A program made the position numbers and the translations under genes. A stretch of 64,000 nucleotides of DNA, from assembly GCF_003999195.1 (NCBI RefSeq), contig NZ_RJVR01000057.1, forward strand, positions 1 through 64,000, read 5' to 3'. The notes under the pieces are model-generated. The model ran no database searches, was not told the origin of the DNA, and was given only the letters and a program-made list of their open reading frames with translations. Of this stretch, positions 1 through 8,745 are shown piece by piece; position 1 is the first letter of the stretch; each line of letters begins with the position of its first letter. Origin of the DNA: Streptomyces soli (GTDB lineage: Bacteria; Actinomycetota; Actinomycetes; Streptomycetales; Streptomycetaceae).

Positions 1-71
1 TCCGATCCTTCACGCCGCCCTCGCACTGCTTCGCAGGCTTCGGGACGGCTGCGCCGGACTCCGTCCGTCGT

Positions 72-88
72 GCCGGGGGCGCCCCGGC
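72..88. terminator. Short GC hairpin downstream of S66 peptidase remnant
   Basis: A 7-bp perfect stem (72-78 with 82-88) and a 3-nt loop lie just after the stop of the minus-strand S66 peptidase remnant. It has no T-run, as is usual in Streptomyces, so a terminator role is inferred from position only. Confidence 0.35.
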
Positions 89-105
89 CTCGGCGTGAGT
101 ACAGG

Positions 106-1092
106 TCAGTAGGTGACGAAGATCCGCCGCGCCAGCCCGTCCACCCGCACCCGGCCGCCGTACGGCATGACGATGCGCGGGTCGGTGTGGCCGAGGTCGA
201 CGTCGAGGACGGCGAGGGTGTCGGGGGCGTACTCCTTGAGGGCGCGGAGGACGGCCTCGCGCTGCCCGGAGACGTAACGCCCACGCTCCTCCGCCGCCAG
301 CGGAGCCTCGAAGGACCAGCTCTGCGGCCGGCCCATCAGCAGCGCCGGGAACCGCGCGAGCAGACCGCGCTCGCCCATGTTCCGGAGGATCCGGTAGACC
401 TCATCGGCACTCGGCATCTCCTCCGAGGTCTCCAGGAAGAGCACGCAGCCCTCGTACCGCTCCGCCGGAAGTATCTCCCGGTCCGCCATCATCAGCCAGG
501 ACACGATCTCCAGGCACCCGCCCCAGCTCACGCCCTCGACGACGCGATCGGCGTTGTGCCAGATCCAGCCCCCGGCGGGCTCCATCGCCGGGGCCGCCTC
601 GAAGGTCGCCGGGTCCTCCCACCGCCCGGCCACGTACCGCGTCTCACCGGGCGATGCCAGCTCGTACTCCTCACCCGAGGTGAACACCGCCGCGCGCAGC
701 GCGCCTTCGGTCAGCGGATGCATCGCGACCGGGCGACCGAACTCCGCCATCACGGCGCCGCCGTAATAGCCGACGATCCCCGAATTCCACAGGTAGACAA
801 GGAAGTTGGTGTTGTCGCTCCAGCCGAAGAACGGCTTCGGATTGGCCTTGACCAACTCCCGGTCCAGATGACGCAGAACCGTGATCTGGTCATCCCCGCC
901 GATGCTCGTGAAGACCGCCTTGATCGTCGGATCCGCGAACGCCGCGTGAATGTCGGCCGCCCGCTCCTGCGGGCTCGCGTCCATCCGGCGGGTCGTCGCG
1001 TACTCCACCGGAGTACGAGGCCGAAGTCCTCGGCGAGCCGGCTCAGCCCCAGCTCGTACGGTCGCGGGAAGAGCGCGGGCAGCCCGGCGGCT
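106..1092 (-). pseudogene. Truncated, frameshifted S66 family (LD-carboxypeptidase/MccF-like) peptidase
   Basis: The 301-codon frame ending at 106 matches the S66 serine peptidases (LD-carboxypeptidase / microcin C immunity MccF): the GWSDNT motif, the GGDDQ stretch and the C-terminal DLGHTDPR region are visible. Upstream homology continues in another frame (LPALFPRPYELGLSRLAEDF, about 1088-1018), so the gene is frameshifted near 1008-1018. Removing two bases there would restore 'GLVPVEYAT'. The true N-terminus is missing: homology stops near 1090, where a plus-strand galactanase fragment begins. An isolated downstream GTG start at 1008 could still make a partial protein, but this is most likely a decayed gene. 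Confidence 0.75.
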
Positions 1093-1380
1093 GACGACGC
1101 GCTGGAGAACAACATCGCGACTTCCTCGCAGCTCGTCTCCGGCTACCCGGCCACGCCCGCCGGGCAGGCGGCGAACCTGCGGGATATCATGAACGTCGTC
1201 GAGGCCGTCCCCAACGGCCTCGGCCTGGGCGTCTTCTACTGGGAGCCGACCTGGACCGCCGTCACCGGCAACGGCTGGGATCCCGCCGACCCGTCATCGG
1301 GCGACGCGTGGGAGAACCAGGCACTGTTCGACTACGGCGACAGGGCGCTGCCGACGATGAGGTGGTTCAACCACCGCTGA
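1093..1380 (+). pseudogene. C-terminal remnant of GH53 arabinogalactan endo-beta-1,4-galactanase
   Basis: The last ~95 codons of this frame match the C-terminus of secreted GH53 galactanases, with the SGYPATPAGQ, GLGVFYWEP, GNGWDPADP and GDAWENQALFD blocks. The signal peptide and the (beta/alpha)8 barrel with its catalytic glutamates are absent. The frame upstream is only the antisense of the S66 remnant. The fragment ends in a normal stop, so a deletion removed the 5' part of the galactanase and fused it tail to head with the broken peptidase gene. Confidence 0.8.
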
Positions 1381-1397
1381 GGCGTCAGAGCCCCGCG

Positions 1398-2165
1398 TCA
1401 GAGCCGCCGCGTGGCGAGCGTCAGCCGGTCGCGGGCGTCGAAGAGCGCGTCCTTGATCATCTGCTCGTGTGCCGGGGTCAGCCGGGCCACCGGGACCGAG
1501 CAGCTGATCGCGTCCCGGGCGGGGGTGCGGTAGGGGATCGCGACGCCGTAACAGCGCAGGCCGAGGGTGTTCTCCTCGCGGTCGATCGCGTAGCCCTGCT
1601 CGCGGATCTGCTGGAGTTCGAGGATGAGCTTCTCGCGGTCGGTGTGGGTGTGCTCGGTCAGCGGGTCCAGGGTCTCCGGGAGCAGCTTGCGGACCTGCTC
1701 GTCGGTGTACGTCGCGAGCAACGCCTTGCCCAGGGAGGTCGAGTGGGCGGGGAGGCGGCGGCCGACGCGTGTGAAGGGGCGCAGATAGTGCTGGGACTGG
1801 CGGGTGGCGAGGTAGACCACGTTGGTGCCGTCGAGGCGGGCGAGGTGGATGGTCTCGCTGGTGTCGTCCGAGAGCCGGTCGAGGGCCGGGCGGGCGGCCG
1901 CGACCACCTCGTCGCCGTCGATGTACGAGGTGCCGACGAGCAGGGCCCGTACGCCGATCCCGTAGCGCGTGCCGGTGGCGTCGGTCTCGATCCAGCCGAG
2001 CTCGACGAGCGTGCGCAGCAGCATGTAGAGGCTGGACTTGGGGTATCCGACGGCCTCCTGCACGGCGGCAAGGCTGTGCATGCCGGGGCTCCCGGCGAAG
2101 AACTCCAGCAGCTCCACGGTACGGACCGCCGACTTGACCTGCGCTCCGGCGTCACCAGCAGCCAT
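1398..2165 (-). CDS. IclR family transcriptional regulator
   Basis: A 255-aa IclR regulator: N-terminal winged helix (VKSAVRTVELLEFFAG, recognition region GYPKSSLYMLLRTL) followed by the effector-binding IclR domain ending ARDRLTLATRRL. I chose the ATG at 2165 over a start 17 codons upstream because AGGGG lies 7 nt before it and the longer N-terminus is not family-like. It is divergent from the aldehyde dehydrogenase at 2277 across a ~110-bp promoter region. That arrangement suggests it controls this sugar-acid oxidation gene, as in related Streptomyces glucarate/galactarate loci; the effector is unknown. Confidence 0.9.
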   Translation of the reverse strand: MAAGDAGAQVKSAVRTVELLEFFAGSPGMHSLAAVQEAVGYPKSSLYMLLRTLVELGWIETDATGTRYGIGVRALLVGTSYIDGDEVVAAARPALDRLSDDTSETIHLARLDGTNVVYLATRQSQHYLRPFTRVGRRLPAHSTSLGKALLATYTDEQVRKLLPETLDPLTEHTHTDREKLILELQQIREQGYAIDREENTLGLRCYGVAIPYRTPARDAISCSVPVARLTPAHEQMIKDALFDARDRLTLATRRL

Positions 2166-2276
2166 CGGTCGACCCCTCTTGTTCGGCCGGGATGCCCGGA
2201 AGTAGGCTCCCGACACAGTTCACGGTTACAGACGCTGTTCAGTATATCGAACGAAGTATAAGGTGGAGGCACCGCG

Positions 2277-3803
2277 ATGGCTGTACCAGTGTGGAGCGTA
2301 GATCCCCGTACCGGGAAGCAGCGGGAGCAGGTCGCCGTAGAAGCTACCGCCGAGGAGATCGACGCGGTCGTACGGGCGGCGGCAGCCGCCGCCCCGGCGC
2401 TGGCCGACCGGATCGTACGCGCCCGGCTGCTGCGCACCGCCGCCGACTTCCTGGAAGAGGCCGGCCCCCGCATCCTGGAGGCCGCCGACGCCGAAACCGC
2501 ACTCGGCCCGGGCCGGCTCACCGGCGAACTCGGCCGCACCACCTACCAGTTGCGGGCCTTCGCCGACATCGTGGACGAGGGCGCCTTCCTCGACGTGATC
2601 ATCGACCACGCCGATCCCTCGCTGGCGCCCCCGCGCCCCGACCTGCGGCGCTACAAGATCCCGCTGGGCGTCGTCGCGGTCTACTCGGCAAGCAACTTCC
2701 CGCTCGCCTTCTCCGTCCCCGGCGGCGACACGGCGAGCGCGCTGGCGGCCGGCTGCCCGGTCGTCGTCAAGGCCCACCCCGACCACCCGGCCACCTCGGA
2801 GCTGTGCGCCGACGCGCTGCGGCGCGCCGCTGTCGCGGTGGGCCTCCCGGTGGACGTGGTGGCGGTCGTGCACGGCTTCGAGGCCGGCGTTGAGCTGGTC
2901 AAGCACCCGCTGGTCTCGGCGGCCGGCTTCACCGGCTCCGTACGGGGCGGCCGGGCGCTGTTCGACGCGGCCGCCGCCCGGCCCGTGCCCATCCCCTTCC
3001 ACGGCGAACTGGGCTCCCTCAACCCGGTGGTGATCACCGAGGCCGCCGCAGAGGAGCGCGCCGAGCAGATCGGCGCCGGCCTCGCCGGATCCCTGACGCT
3101 CGGCGTCGGCCAGTTCTGCGTCAAGCCCGGCCTGGTCCTCGCCCCGGAGGGAGAGGCGGGTGACCGGCTGCTCAAGTCCCTCACCGGCGCCGTCTCCGAC
3201 GCCCCCGCCGGCACCCTCCTCGACGCCCGGATGCGGGACAACTTCATCGCCGGCGTCCGCGAACGCGCCGAACTCCCCGGCGTCCAGGCCCCCGTCGAGC
3301 CCGGCGACGGCGGCGAGCACCTGGTGCGCCCTGGCTTCGTCTCCGTACCGGCGGCCCGGCTCACGGAGCCGGGTGACTACGACGCCCTGCTGGAGGAGTG
3401 CTTCGGCCCCGTCACGGTCGTCGCCCGCTACGCCACCCCCGGCGAGCTCGAGGCCGTCCTCGGCCGCCTCCCCGGCAACCTCACCGCCACCGCCCACATC
3501 AGCGAGGCCGAGGCCTCCGGAGACGGCCCCGGCGCCGACCTCCTCGCCCGCCTCACCCCCCTCGCCGGACGCGTCGTGGTCAACGGCTGGCCTACCGGCG
3601 TCGCCGTCGCCCCCGCCATGCACCACGGCGGCCCCTACCCCGCCACCACCTCCACCTCCACCTCCGTCGGCGGCACCGCCATCGAGCGCTGGCTCCGCCC
3701 CGTCGTCTACCAGGACGCCCCGGCAGCCCTCCTCCCGACCGAGCTCCGCGACGACAACCCGCTCGGCCTGCCGCGCCGGGTGGACGGCCACCGCGAGGCC
3801 TGA
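2277..3803 (+). CDS. Aldehyde dehydrogenase, probable alpha-ketoglutaric semialdehyde dehydrogenase
   Basis: A 508-aa NAD(P)-dependent aldehyde dehydrogenase of the 2,5-dioxovalerate (alpha-ketoglutaric semialdehyde) type, which finishes sugar-acid breakdown by making 2-oxoglutarate. Visible residues are Asn140 (SASNFP), Lys165 (VVVKAHP), Glu244 (FHGELGSLNP) and catalytic Cys281 (GQFCVKPG). Its divergent IclR neighbour fits a catabolic gene. The usual partners (5-dehydro-4-deoxyglucarate dehydratase, glucarate dehydratase) are not in the window, so the exact substrate is inferred from family resemblance. Confidence 0.9.
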   Translation: MAVPVWSVDPRTGKQREQVAVEATAEEIDAVVRAAAAAAPALADRIVRARLLRTAADFLEEAGPRILEAADAETALGPGRLTGELGRTTYQLRAFADIVDEGAFLDVIIDHADPSLAPPRPDLRRYKIPLGVVAVYSASNFPLAFSVPGGDTASALAAGCPVVVKAHPDHPATSELCADALRRAAVAVGLPVDVVAVVHGFEAGVELVKHPLVSAAGFTGSVRGGRALFDAAAARPVPIPFHGELGSLNPVVITEAAAEERAEQIGAGLAGSLTLGVGQFCVKPGLVLAPEGEAGDRLLKSLTGAVSDAPAGTLLDARMRDNFIAGVRERAELPGVQAPVEPGDGGEHLVRPGFVSVPAARLTEPGDYDALLEECFGPVTVVARYATPGELEAVLGRLPGNLTATAHISEAEASGDGPGADLLARLTPLAGRVVVNGWPTGVAVAPAMHHGGPYPATTSTSTSVGGTAIERWLRPVVYQDAPAALLPTELRDDNPLGLPRRVDGHREA

Positions 3804-3807
3804 TGCC

Positions 3808-3839
3808 GGGGGGCGGCCGCCCGCCGGCGGCCGCCCCCC
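3808..3839. terminator. Bidirectional terminator between aldehyde dehydrogenase and ectD
   Basis: A perfect 10-bp GC stem (3808-3817 with 3830-3839) and 12-nt loop sit between two convergent genes whose stops are at 3803 and 3852. It probably ends transcripts from both sides. Confidence 0.7.
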
Positions 3840-3851
3840 GGTCCGCCGGGG

Positions 3852-4730
3852 TTACCCGACGGGCTCGAAGTCCCGGGCGCCGATGAAGTCGGGTCGGCGC
3901 ACCGGGGCCGCGTAGGGCTCGACGGCGGCGTTCTCCACGCTGTTGAAGACGATGAAGACGTTGCTGCGTGGGAACGGTGTGATGTTGTCGCCGGACCCGT
4001 GCATGCAGTTGCAGTCGAACCAGGTCGCCGAGCCGGCCGGGCCGGTGAAGAGCTTGATGCCGTGCCGCCCGGCCAGCTCCGTGAGCGCGGCGTCGGACGG
4101 GGTGCCGGCCTCCTGCATCTTCAGGGACTGCCGGTAGTTGTCGGCGGGGGTCTCGCCCGCGCAGCCGAGGAAGGTGCGGTGCGAGCCAGGCATGATCATC
4201 AGGCCGCCGTTGGTGGCGTGGTTCTCCGTCAGGGCGATGGAGACGGAGACCGTACGCATCCGGGGGAGGCCGTCCTCGGCGTGCCAGGTCTCGAAGTCCG
4301 AGTGCCAGTAGAAGCCGGAGGCGCCGAAGCCCGGCTTGACGTTGACACGACTCTGGTGGACGTAGACGTCGGAGCCGAGGATCCGGCGGGCGTAGTCCAG
4401 CAGGCGGGTGTCGCGGACCAGACCGGCGAAGACCTCGCTGAGCTTGTGCACCTCGAAGACGGAGCGGATCTCCTGGGACTTCGGCTCGATCACCGCCCGC
4501 TCGTCGGCGCGCACGGCGGGATCGGCGAGCAGCCGATCGAGTTCGGCGCGGTAGGTCTTCACCTCGGTGGGCGTCATCAGCTGATCGACCGTCAGGAAGC
4601 CGTCACGGTCGTAGTCACGCAGGTCCGCCGCTCCCGACTCGCCCCAGACGACGGGGTCCTGGCGGGGGCTGATCACCTCGGTGGCGCCCCGGGTCGGGTA
4701 CAGGTCGGCCGGTTGTGTCGTCGTCGTCAT
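3852..4730 (-). CDS. ectD: Ectoine 5-hydroxylase EctD
   Basis: A 292-aa Fe(II)/2-oxoglutarate dioxygenase that hydroxylates ectoine to 5-hydroxyectoine in the cytoplasm. The EctD signature FYWHSDFETWHAEDGLPRMR is intact, giving iron ligands His143 and Asp145 with His244 (CMHGSGDN) as the third. It is the last gene of ectABCD. Its ATG follows the ectC stop by a single base, with GGAG inside the ectC 3' end, so translation is probably coupled. Length is normal for the family. Confidence 0.96.
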   Translation of the reverse strand: MTTTTQPADLYPTRGATEVISPRQDPVVWGESGAADLRDYDRDGFLTVDQLMTPTEVKTYRAELDRLLADPAVRADERAVIEPKSQEIRSVFEVHKLSEVFAGLVRDTRLLDYARRILGSDVYVHQSRVNVKPGFGASGFYWHSDFETWHAEDGLPRMRTVSVSIALTENHATNGGLMIMPGSHRTFLGCAGETPADNYRQSLKMQEAGTPSDAALTELAGRHGIKLFTGPAGSATWFDCNCMHGSGDNITPFPRSNVFIVFNSVENAAVEPYAAPVRRPDFIGARDFEPVG

Positions 4731-4731
4731 C

Positions 4732-5130
4732 TCAGACTCCCCCCGTCAGCAGGGGGTAGACGCCGTTCTCGTCGTGCTCCTCGCGGCCGGTGACGGGCGG
4801 GTTGAAGACGCACACGAAGCGCAGATCGGTCCTCGGCCGCATGGTGTGCCGCTCGTGACCGTCGAGGAGATAGAGCGTGCCGGGGGAGATCCGGTGCGTC
4901 TCGCCGGTCTCGTCGTTGGTCAACTCGCCCTCGCCTTCGACGCAGAGGACGGCCTCGATGTGGTTCGCGTACCACATGGAGGTCTCGGTGCCCGCGTACA
5001 TGACGGTCTCGTGCATGGAGAAGCCGACGCCCTCGCGGGCCAGGATGATGCGCTTGCTGCGCCAGGTGCCGCCCTCGGCGGCGATGTCGCGGTCGGTGCC
5101 TTCGATGTCCTTCAGGGAACGGACGATCAT
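4732..5130 (-). CDS. ectC: L-ectoine synthase EctC
   Basis: A 132-aa cupin-fold enzyme that cyclises N-gamma-acetyl-L-2,4-diaminobutyrate to ectoine. It starts [15 protein letters not shown] and shows the family pattern [28 protein letters not shown] and [17 protein letters not shown], which carries metal-binding residues. The ATG at 5130 has GGAAGGAG upstream; the longer open frame beyond it is antisense/ectB sequence. It lies 17 bp after ectB and directly before ectD. Confidence 0.96.
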   Translation of the reverse strand: MIVRSLKDIEGTDRDIAAEGGTWRSKRIILAREGVGFSMHETVMYAGTETSMWYANHIEAVLCVEGEGELTNDETGETHRISPGTLYLLDGHERHTMRPRTDLRFVCVFNPPVTGREEHDENGVYPLLTGGV

Positions 5131-5147
5131 CTCTGCGTTCTCCTTCC

Positions 5148-6467
5148 TTACGCGGTCTCGCGGATGGCGCGGGCGAGGGTACGCAACCCCTCGTCCAGCT
5201 CTTCGGGGGTGATGGTCAGGGCGGGCAGCAGCTTGACGACCTCGCTCTGCGGGCCCGAGGTCTCGACGAGCAGGCCGAGTTCGAAGGCGCGGGCGCAGAC
5301 CCTCTCGGCGCGGCCGGTGTCGGTGAACTCCAGCCCCCATGCCATGCCACGGCCCCGGTACTCGGCCCCGGCAGTAAGAGGGGCGCGCGAAGCGCTCGTT
5401 GAAGGGGTGGTGGCGGGCGACGGGCGGGCGTGCTCGTCGCAGATCTGCCGCAGGGCCGCCTCGATCTGCTCGCCGCGCGCGATGGTCTGCTTCTCCATGC
5501 CGCTGTCGGCCCAGTACGTGTCCAGGGCGGCGGTCGCGGTGACGAAGGCCGGGTTGTTGCCCCGGAAGGTGCCGTTGTGCTCGCCGGGCTCCCAGATGTC
5601 GAGCTCGGGCTTGAACAGGGCCAGCGACATGGGCATGCCGTAGCCGCCGATGGACTTGGAGAGGGTGACGATGTCGGGGACGATCCCGGCCTCCTCGAAG
5701 GAGAAGAAGGTCCCCGTGCGGCCGCAGCCCATCTGGATGTCGTCGACGATCAGCAGCATGTCGCGCCGCTTGCACAGGTCGGCCAGGCCGCGCAGCCACT
5801 CCGGGCGGGCGACGTTGATGCCGCCCTCGCCCTGGATGGTCTCGACGATCACGGCGGCGGGCTTGTTGAGCCCCGATCCCTGGTCCTCAAGCAGCCGTTC
5901 GAACCACAGGAAGTCCGGGACGCGGCCCGCGAAGTAGTTGTCGAACGGCATCGGCGTGCCATGGACGAGGGGGATGCCGGCGCCCGCCCGCTTCATCGAG
6001 TTGCCGGTGACGGCGAGCGAGCCCAGCGACATGCCGTGGAAGGCGTTGGTGAACGACACGACCGACTCACGGCCCTTGACCTTGCGGGCCAGCTTCAGCG
6101 CGGCCTCCACGGCGTTGGTACCGGTGGGGCCGGGGAACATCACCTTGTAGTCCAGGCCGCGCGGGCGCAGCACCAGGTCCTGGAAGCGCTCCAGGAAGGC
6201 CCGCTTGGCGGTGGTGCTCATGTCCAGGCCGTGGGTGACGCCGTCGCGTTCCAGGTAGTCCAGCAGGGCGCGTTTGAGGACCGGGTTGTTGTGCCCGTAG
6301 TTGAGCGCTCCGGCGCCGGAGAAGAAGTCCAGGTAGCCGTGGCCGTCCTCGTCGTACATCCAGCTGCCCTGCGCGCGGTCGAACACGGCGGGCCAGCCAC
6401 GGCAGTAGCTGCGTACCTCGGACTCCAGGGTCTCGAAAACGGTCATGACGGGCGGGGTGATGGTCAT
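5148..6467 (-). CDS. ectB: Diaminobutyrate--2-oxoglutarate transaminase EctB
   Basis: A 439-aa class III aminotransferase that makes L-2,4-diaminobutyrate from aspartate semialdehyde, the first committed step to ectoine. The PLP lysine is in [10 protein letters not shown], and [13 protein letters not shown] and [12 protein letters not shown] are typical. Residues about 347-368 (rich in Ser, Thr, Pro, Ala) look like an extra ~20-residue loop just before [13 protein letters not shown]; streptomycete relatives I remember run straight from the preceding helix into that motif. The upstream ATG was chosen for its AAGGA motif. Confidence 0.95.
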   Translation of the reverse strand: MTITPPVMTVFETLESEVRSYCRGWPAVFDRAQGSWMYDEDGHGYLDFFSGAGALNYGHNNPVLKRALLDYLERDGVTHGLDMSTTAKRAFLERFQDLVLRPRGLDYKVMFPGPTGTNAVEAALKLARKVKGRESVVSFTNAFHGMSLGSLAVTGNSMKRAGAGIPLVHGTPMPFDNYFAGRVPDFLWFERLLEDQGSGLNKPAAVIVETIQGEGGINVARPEWLRGLADLCKRRDMLLIVDDIQMGCGRTGTFFSFEEAGIVPDIVTLSKSIGGYGMPMSLALFKPELDIWEPGEHNGTFRGNNPAFVTATAALDTYWADSGMEKQTIARGEQIEAALRQICDEHARPSPATTPSTSASRAPLTAGAEYRGRGMAWGLEFTDTGRAERVCARAFELGLLVETSGPQSEVVKLLPALTITPEELDEGLRTLARAIRETA

Positions 6468-6506
6468 TCCAGATCCTTACGATGTGCGTGGGGGGATGGG
6501 GGAAAG

Positions 6507-7001
6507 TCAGGCGATCGGCTCGATGCGGTACAGCAACTCGGGCTCGTGCCCGTCGGGGAACAGGGCACCGTCGAACAGCACTTCGCGCTCGATGCGGGCG
6601 CCGTGCCGCTCGCCGAAGGACATGAACAGGCGGTGCGAGGCCTCGTTGTCCGGCGTGATCGTCGTCTCGACGCCCCGTACGCCCTCGGCGACCACGCGCT
6701 GCGCCAGGTCGTCCAGCATCGCGCCGGCCAGCCCCCGGCCACGGTGCGCGCGGTCCACCGCGACCTGCCACACCACCAGCGTCTCCGGCCGGTCGGGCCG
6801 TACGTAGCCGGTCGCGAAGCCCACCGGCTCGCCGCCGTCCCCGCGCGCCACCACCGAGGTGCGGGCGAAGTCGCGGCACCAGAGGAGATAGCTGTACGAG
6901 GAGTTGAGGTCGAGGGCGTCCGAATCGCGGGCGATACGCCAGAGCGCGGCACCGTCCCCGATATCCGGGATGTCGAGCAGCAATTGCGTTGCGGCGGTCA
7001 T
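6507..7001 (-). CDS. ectA: L-2,4-diaminobutyric acid acetyltransferase EctA
   Basis: A GNAT acetyltransferase of 164 aa that N-gamma-acetylates diaminobutyrate using acetyl-CoA. The family hallmark DLNSSYSYLLWCRDF and the acetyl-CoA loop AHRGRGLAGAML are present. I start at the ATG at 7001 (MTAATQLLL) rather than an upstream ATG at 7079 whose extra 26 residues are unlike the family. There is no good Shine-Dalgarno before 7001, so the operon transcript may be leaderless. It is the first gene of ectABCD. Confidence 0.93.
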   Translation of the reverse strand: MTAATQLLLDIPDIGDGAALWRIARDSDALDLNSSYSYLLWCRDFARTSVVARGDGGEPVGFATGYVRPDRPETLVVWQVAVDRAHRGRGLAGAMLDDLAQRVVAEGVRGVETTITPDNEASHRLFMSFGERHGARIEREVLFDGALFPDGHEPELLYRIEPIA

Positions 7002-7325
7002 GCGGCACGAAGCTACCGAGTGGAAATTGGAATTGCACGGGGCAATGGCCTTTACGCGGCGGACTTCATCGGTTATCACGCGTGCGTGAGAGTGGCCGGG
7101 TATCGGGGGTATTTATCAGCACAATACCGGACAGAACGGTCCGGATGTGGGGTCGGTCACACATGGGAAATCACCGTGAGACGTTCACGAAATCTTGGCG
7201 TTTGGCCCGTGATCGATTGGGCAGGAGTGTGTCGGAGGAATATCCGGTGACAATTGCCGGGAATTCACTTGGAATTCCGGGAGGAGTGCCCGTCGGAATA
7301 GGGGGAAGCATCCGCCCGCAAAGGC
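7002..7325. promoter_or_regulatory. AT-richer region upstream of ectA
   Basis: This 324-bp gap is clearly richer in A and T than its neighbours and should hold the ectA promoter. An imperfect inverted repeat (CCGGGAATTC ... GAATTCCGGG, about 7257-7281) is operator-like, and TATCAG/ATACC motifs occur near 7110-7125. I recognise no -35/-10 pair with confidence and see no convincing gene. Confidence 0.4.
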
Positions 7326-7487
7326 TCAGTAGAAGTCGCCGCGGACTTCCACCGTGCCATCGGAGCCGTCCCCCTGCGCCGCGTAGAGGTCGCCGCCGGT
7401 GTCACGGCCGCCCTGTGCGTGGTTGTACTGGCCGGCGAAGCGGGCAGCGGTCATCGGGGGCAGCTGATCAAGGAGGGGATGTGCCAT
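7326..7487 (-). CDS. Small hypothetical protein (53 aa)
   Basis: A 53-codon frame starting MAHPLLDQLPPMTAARF and ending EVRGDFY. Third codon positions are strongly G/C, as in real genes here. It has no signal peptide or membrane segment and is acidic and glycine-rich in the second half. There is no clear ribosome binding site. It is divergent from the amidohydrolase at 7525, the two starts being only 37 bp apart. I do not recognise the family. Confidence 0.45.
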   Translation of the reverse strand: MAHPLLDQLPPMTAARFAGQYNHAQGGRDTGGDLYAAQGDGSDGTVEVRGDFY

Positions 7488-7524
7488 GGGCCGAGGGTAA
7501 CCGGTGCCTCGTAGAGTGCATGGC

Positions 7525-8622
7525 ATGGGAGAACGCGAGGTGCTGCACATCAGGGGCCGGGTCCTCACCGGCCCCGACGACGGGGACGTACGGGACGAGC
7601 TGTGGGTGATCGACGGCCGGATCAGCTACGACCGGCCGACCGGCACCCGCGATGCGGTGACCGTCGACGGCTGGGTCCTGCCCGGCCTGGTCGACGCCCA
7701 CTGCCATGTCGGCCTCGGCCAGCAGGGCGCCGTCGATGCGGCCACCGCCGAGAAGCAGGCCCTCACCGACCGGGACGCCGGCACCCTTCTCCTCCGCGAC
7801 GCCGGGTCGCCCTCCGACACCCGCTGGGTCGACGATCGCGAGGACCTGCCCCGGATCATCCGTGCCGGCCGCCACATCGCCCGCACCCGGCGCTACATCC
7901 GTGACTTCGCCTGGGAGATCGAGCCCGAGGACCTGGTCGCCTATGTCCGCCAGGAGGCCCGGCGCGGCGACGGCTGGGTCAAGCTGGTCGGCGACTGGAT
8001 CGACCGCGAGGCCGGCGATCTGACCGCCTGCTGGCCGCGCGGCGCCGTCGAGGCCGCGATCGCCGCCGCCCACGAGGAGGGCGCCCGGGTCACGGCGCAC
8101 TGCTTCGCCGAGGACTCCCTCCGGGACCTGGTCGAGGCCGGCATCGACTGCATCGAGCACGCCACCGGCCTGACCGACGACACCATCCCGCTCTTCGCCG
8201 AGCGTGGCGTCGCCGTCGTCCCCACCCTGGTCAACATCGCCACCTTCCCGCAGCTCGCGGCCCCCGCCGACGCCAAGTTCCCCCGCTGGGCCGACCACAT
8301 GCGGCGCCTCCACGCCCGCCGCTACGACACCGTCCGCTCCGCCTACGACGCCGGCATCCCCGTCTTCGCGGGCACCGACGCCGGCGGCTCCCTCGCCCAC
8401 GGCCTCATTCCCGACGAGGTCGCCGAGCTCGTCCGCGCCGGCCTCCCGCCCACCGCCGCCCTGTCGGCCGCCACCTGGGGGGCGCGCGAATGGCTCGGCC
8501 GCCCCTCCCTCACCGAGGGCGCCTCCGCCGACCTCGTCGTTCTCCCCTCCGACCCCCGCGAGGACGTACGCGTCCTGGCCGCCCCGCGCCGGGCGGTCCT
8601 GCGGGGCCGGGTGGTCGGGTAG
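7525..8622 (+). CDS. Metal-dependent amidohydrolase family protein
   Basis: A 365-aa amidohydrolase-superfamily enzyme of the imidazolonepropionase/prolidase-like branch. The metal motif VDAHCHVG follows the GWVLPGLV strand, later ligands are in VTAHCF and CIEHATG, and the catalytic Asp is in FAGTDAGGS. The ATG at 7525 was chosen over a start 7 codons upstream because TAGAGT (7512-7517) looks like a -10 box placing the transcript start at or next to this ATG, so it may be leaderless. The substrate is unknown. Confidence 0.85.
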   Translation: MGEREVLHIRGRVLTGPDDGDVRDELWVIDGRISYDRPTGTRDAVTVDGWVLPGLVDAHCHVGLGQQGAVDAATAEKQALTDRDAGTLLLRDAGSPSDTRWVDDREDLPRIIRAGRHIARTRRYIRDFAWEIEPEDLVAYVRQEARRGDGWVKLVGDWIDREAGDLTACWPRGAVEAAIAAAHEEGARVTAHCFAEDSLRDLVEAGIDCIEHATGLTDDTIPLFAERGVAVVPTLVNIATFPQLAAPADAKFPRWADHMRRLHARRYDTVRSAYDAGIPVFAGTDAGGSLAHGLIPDEVAELVRAGLPPTAALSAATWGAREWLGRPSLTEGASADLVVLPSDPREDVRVLAAPRRAVLRGRVVG

Positions 8623-8745
8623 GAACCGGCGGGAAATCAGAACCCCAATTCGGGTGATCCCTGGCGGAACCGACGGATCCGCTTGCCCCGTCCGTGTTGA
8701 CATCGGAAGCAACCGGTCAGAAAGCACACAGGACGGGGAACCGCC

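Noticed and set aside
2226-3791. Long open frame antisense to the aldehyde dehydrogenase
   Set aside because: It mirrors a gene with clear catalytic residues; long antisense frames are common at this GC content and the translation is Gly/Ala/Arg-rich with no family match.
3852-7001. Treating ectABCD or the cob operon as a novel biosynthetic cluster
   Set aside because: Both are well-known pathways with all recognised enzymes; only their repeats and gene mix are unusual.
5430-7250. 606-codon plus-strand frame over ectB and ectA
   Set aside because: Antisense artefact of the ect genes; no recognisable domain and the wrong codon-position bias.
7163-7609. Plus-strand frame upstream of the amidohydrolase
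   Set aside because: It runs through an AT-rich promoter region and then antisense sequence, without a domain or a coding-like third-position bias.
8697-8702. TTGACA as promoter of the amidase-like gene
   Set aside because: No acceptable -10 box at 16-19 bp; left unannotated.
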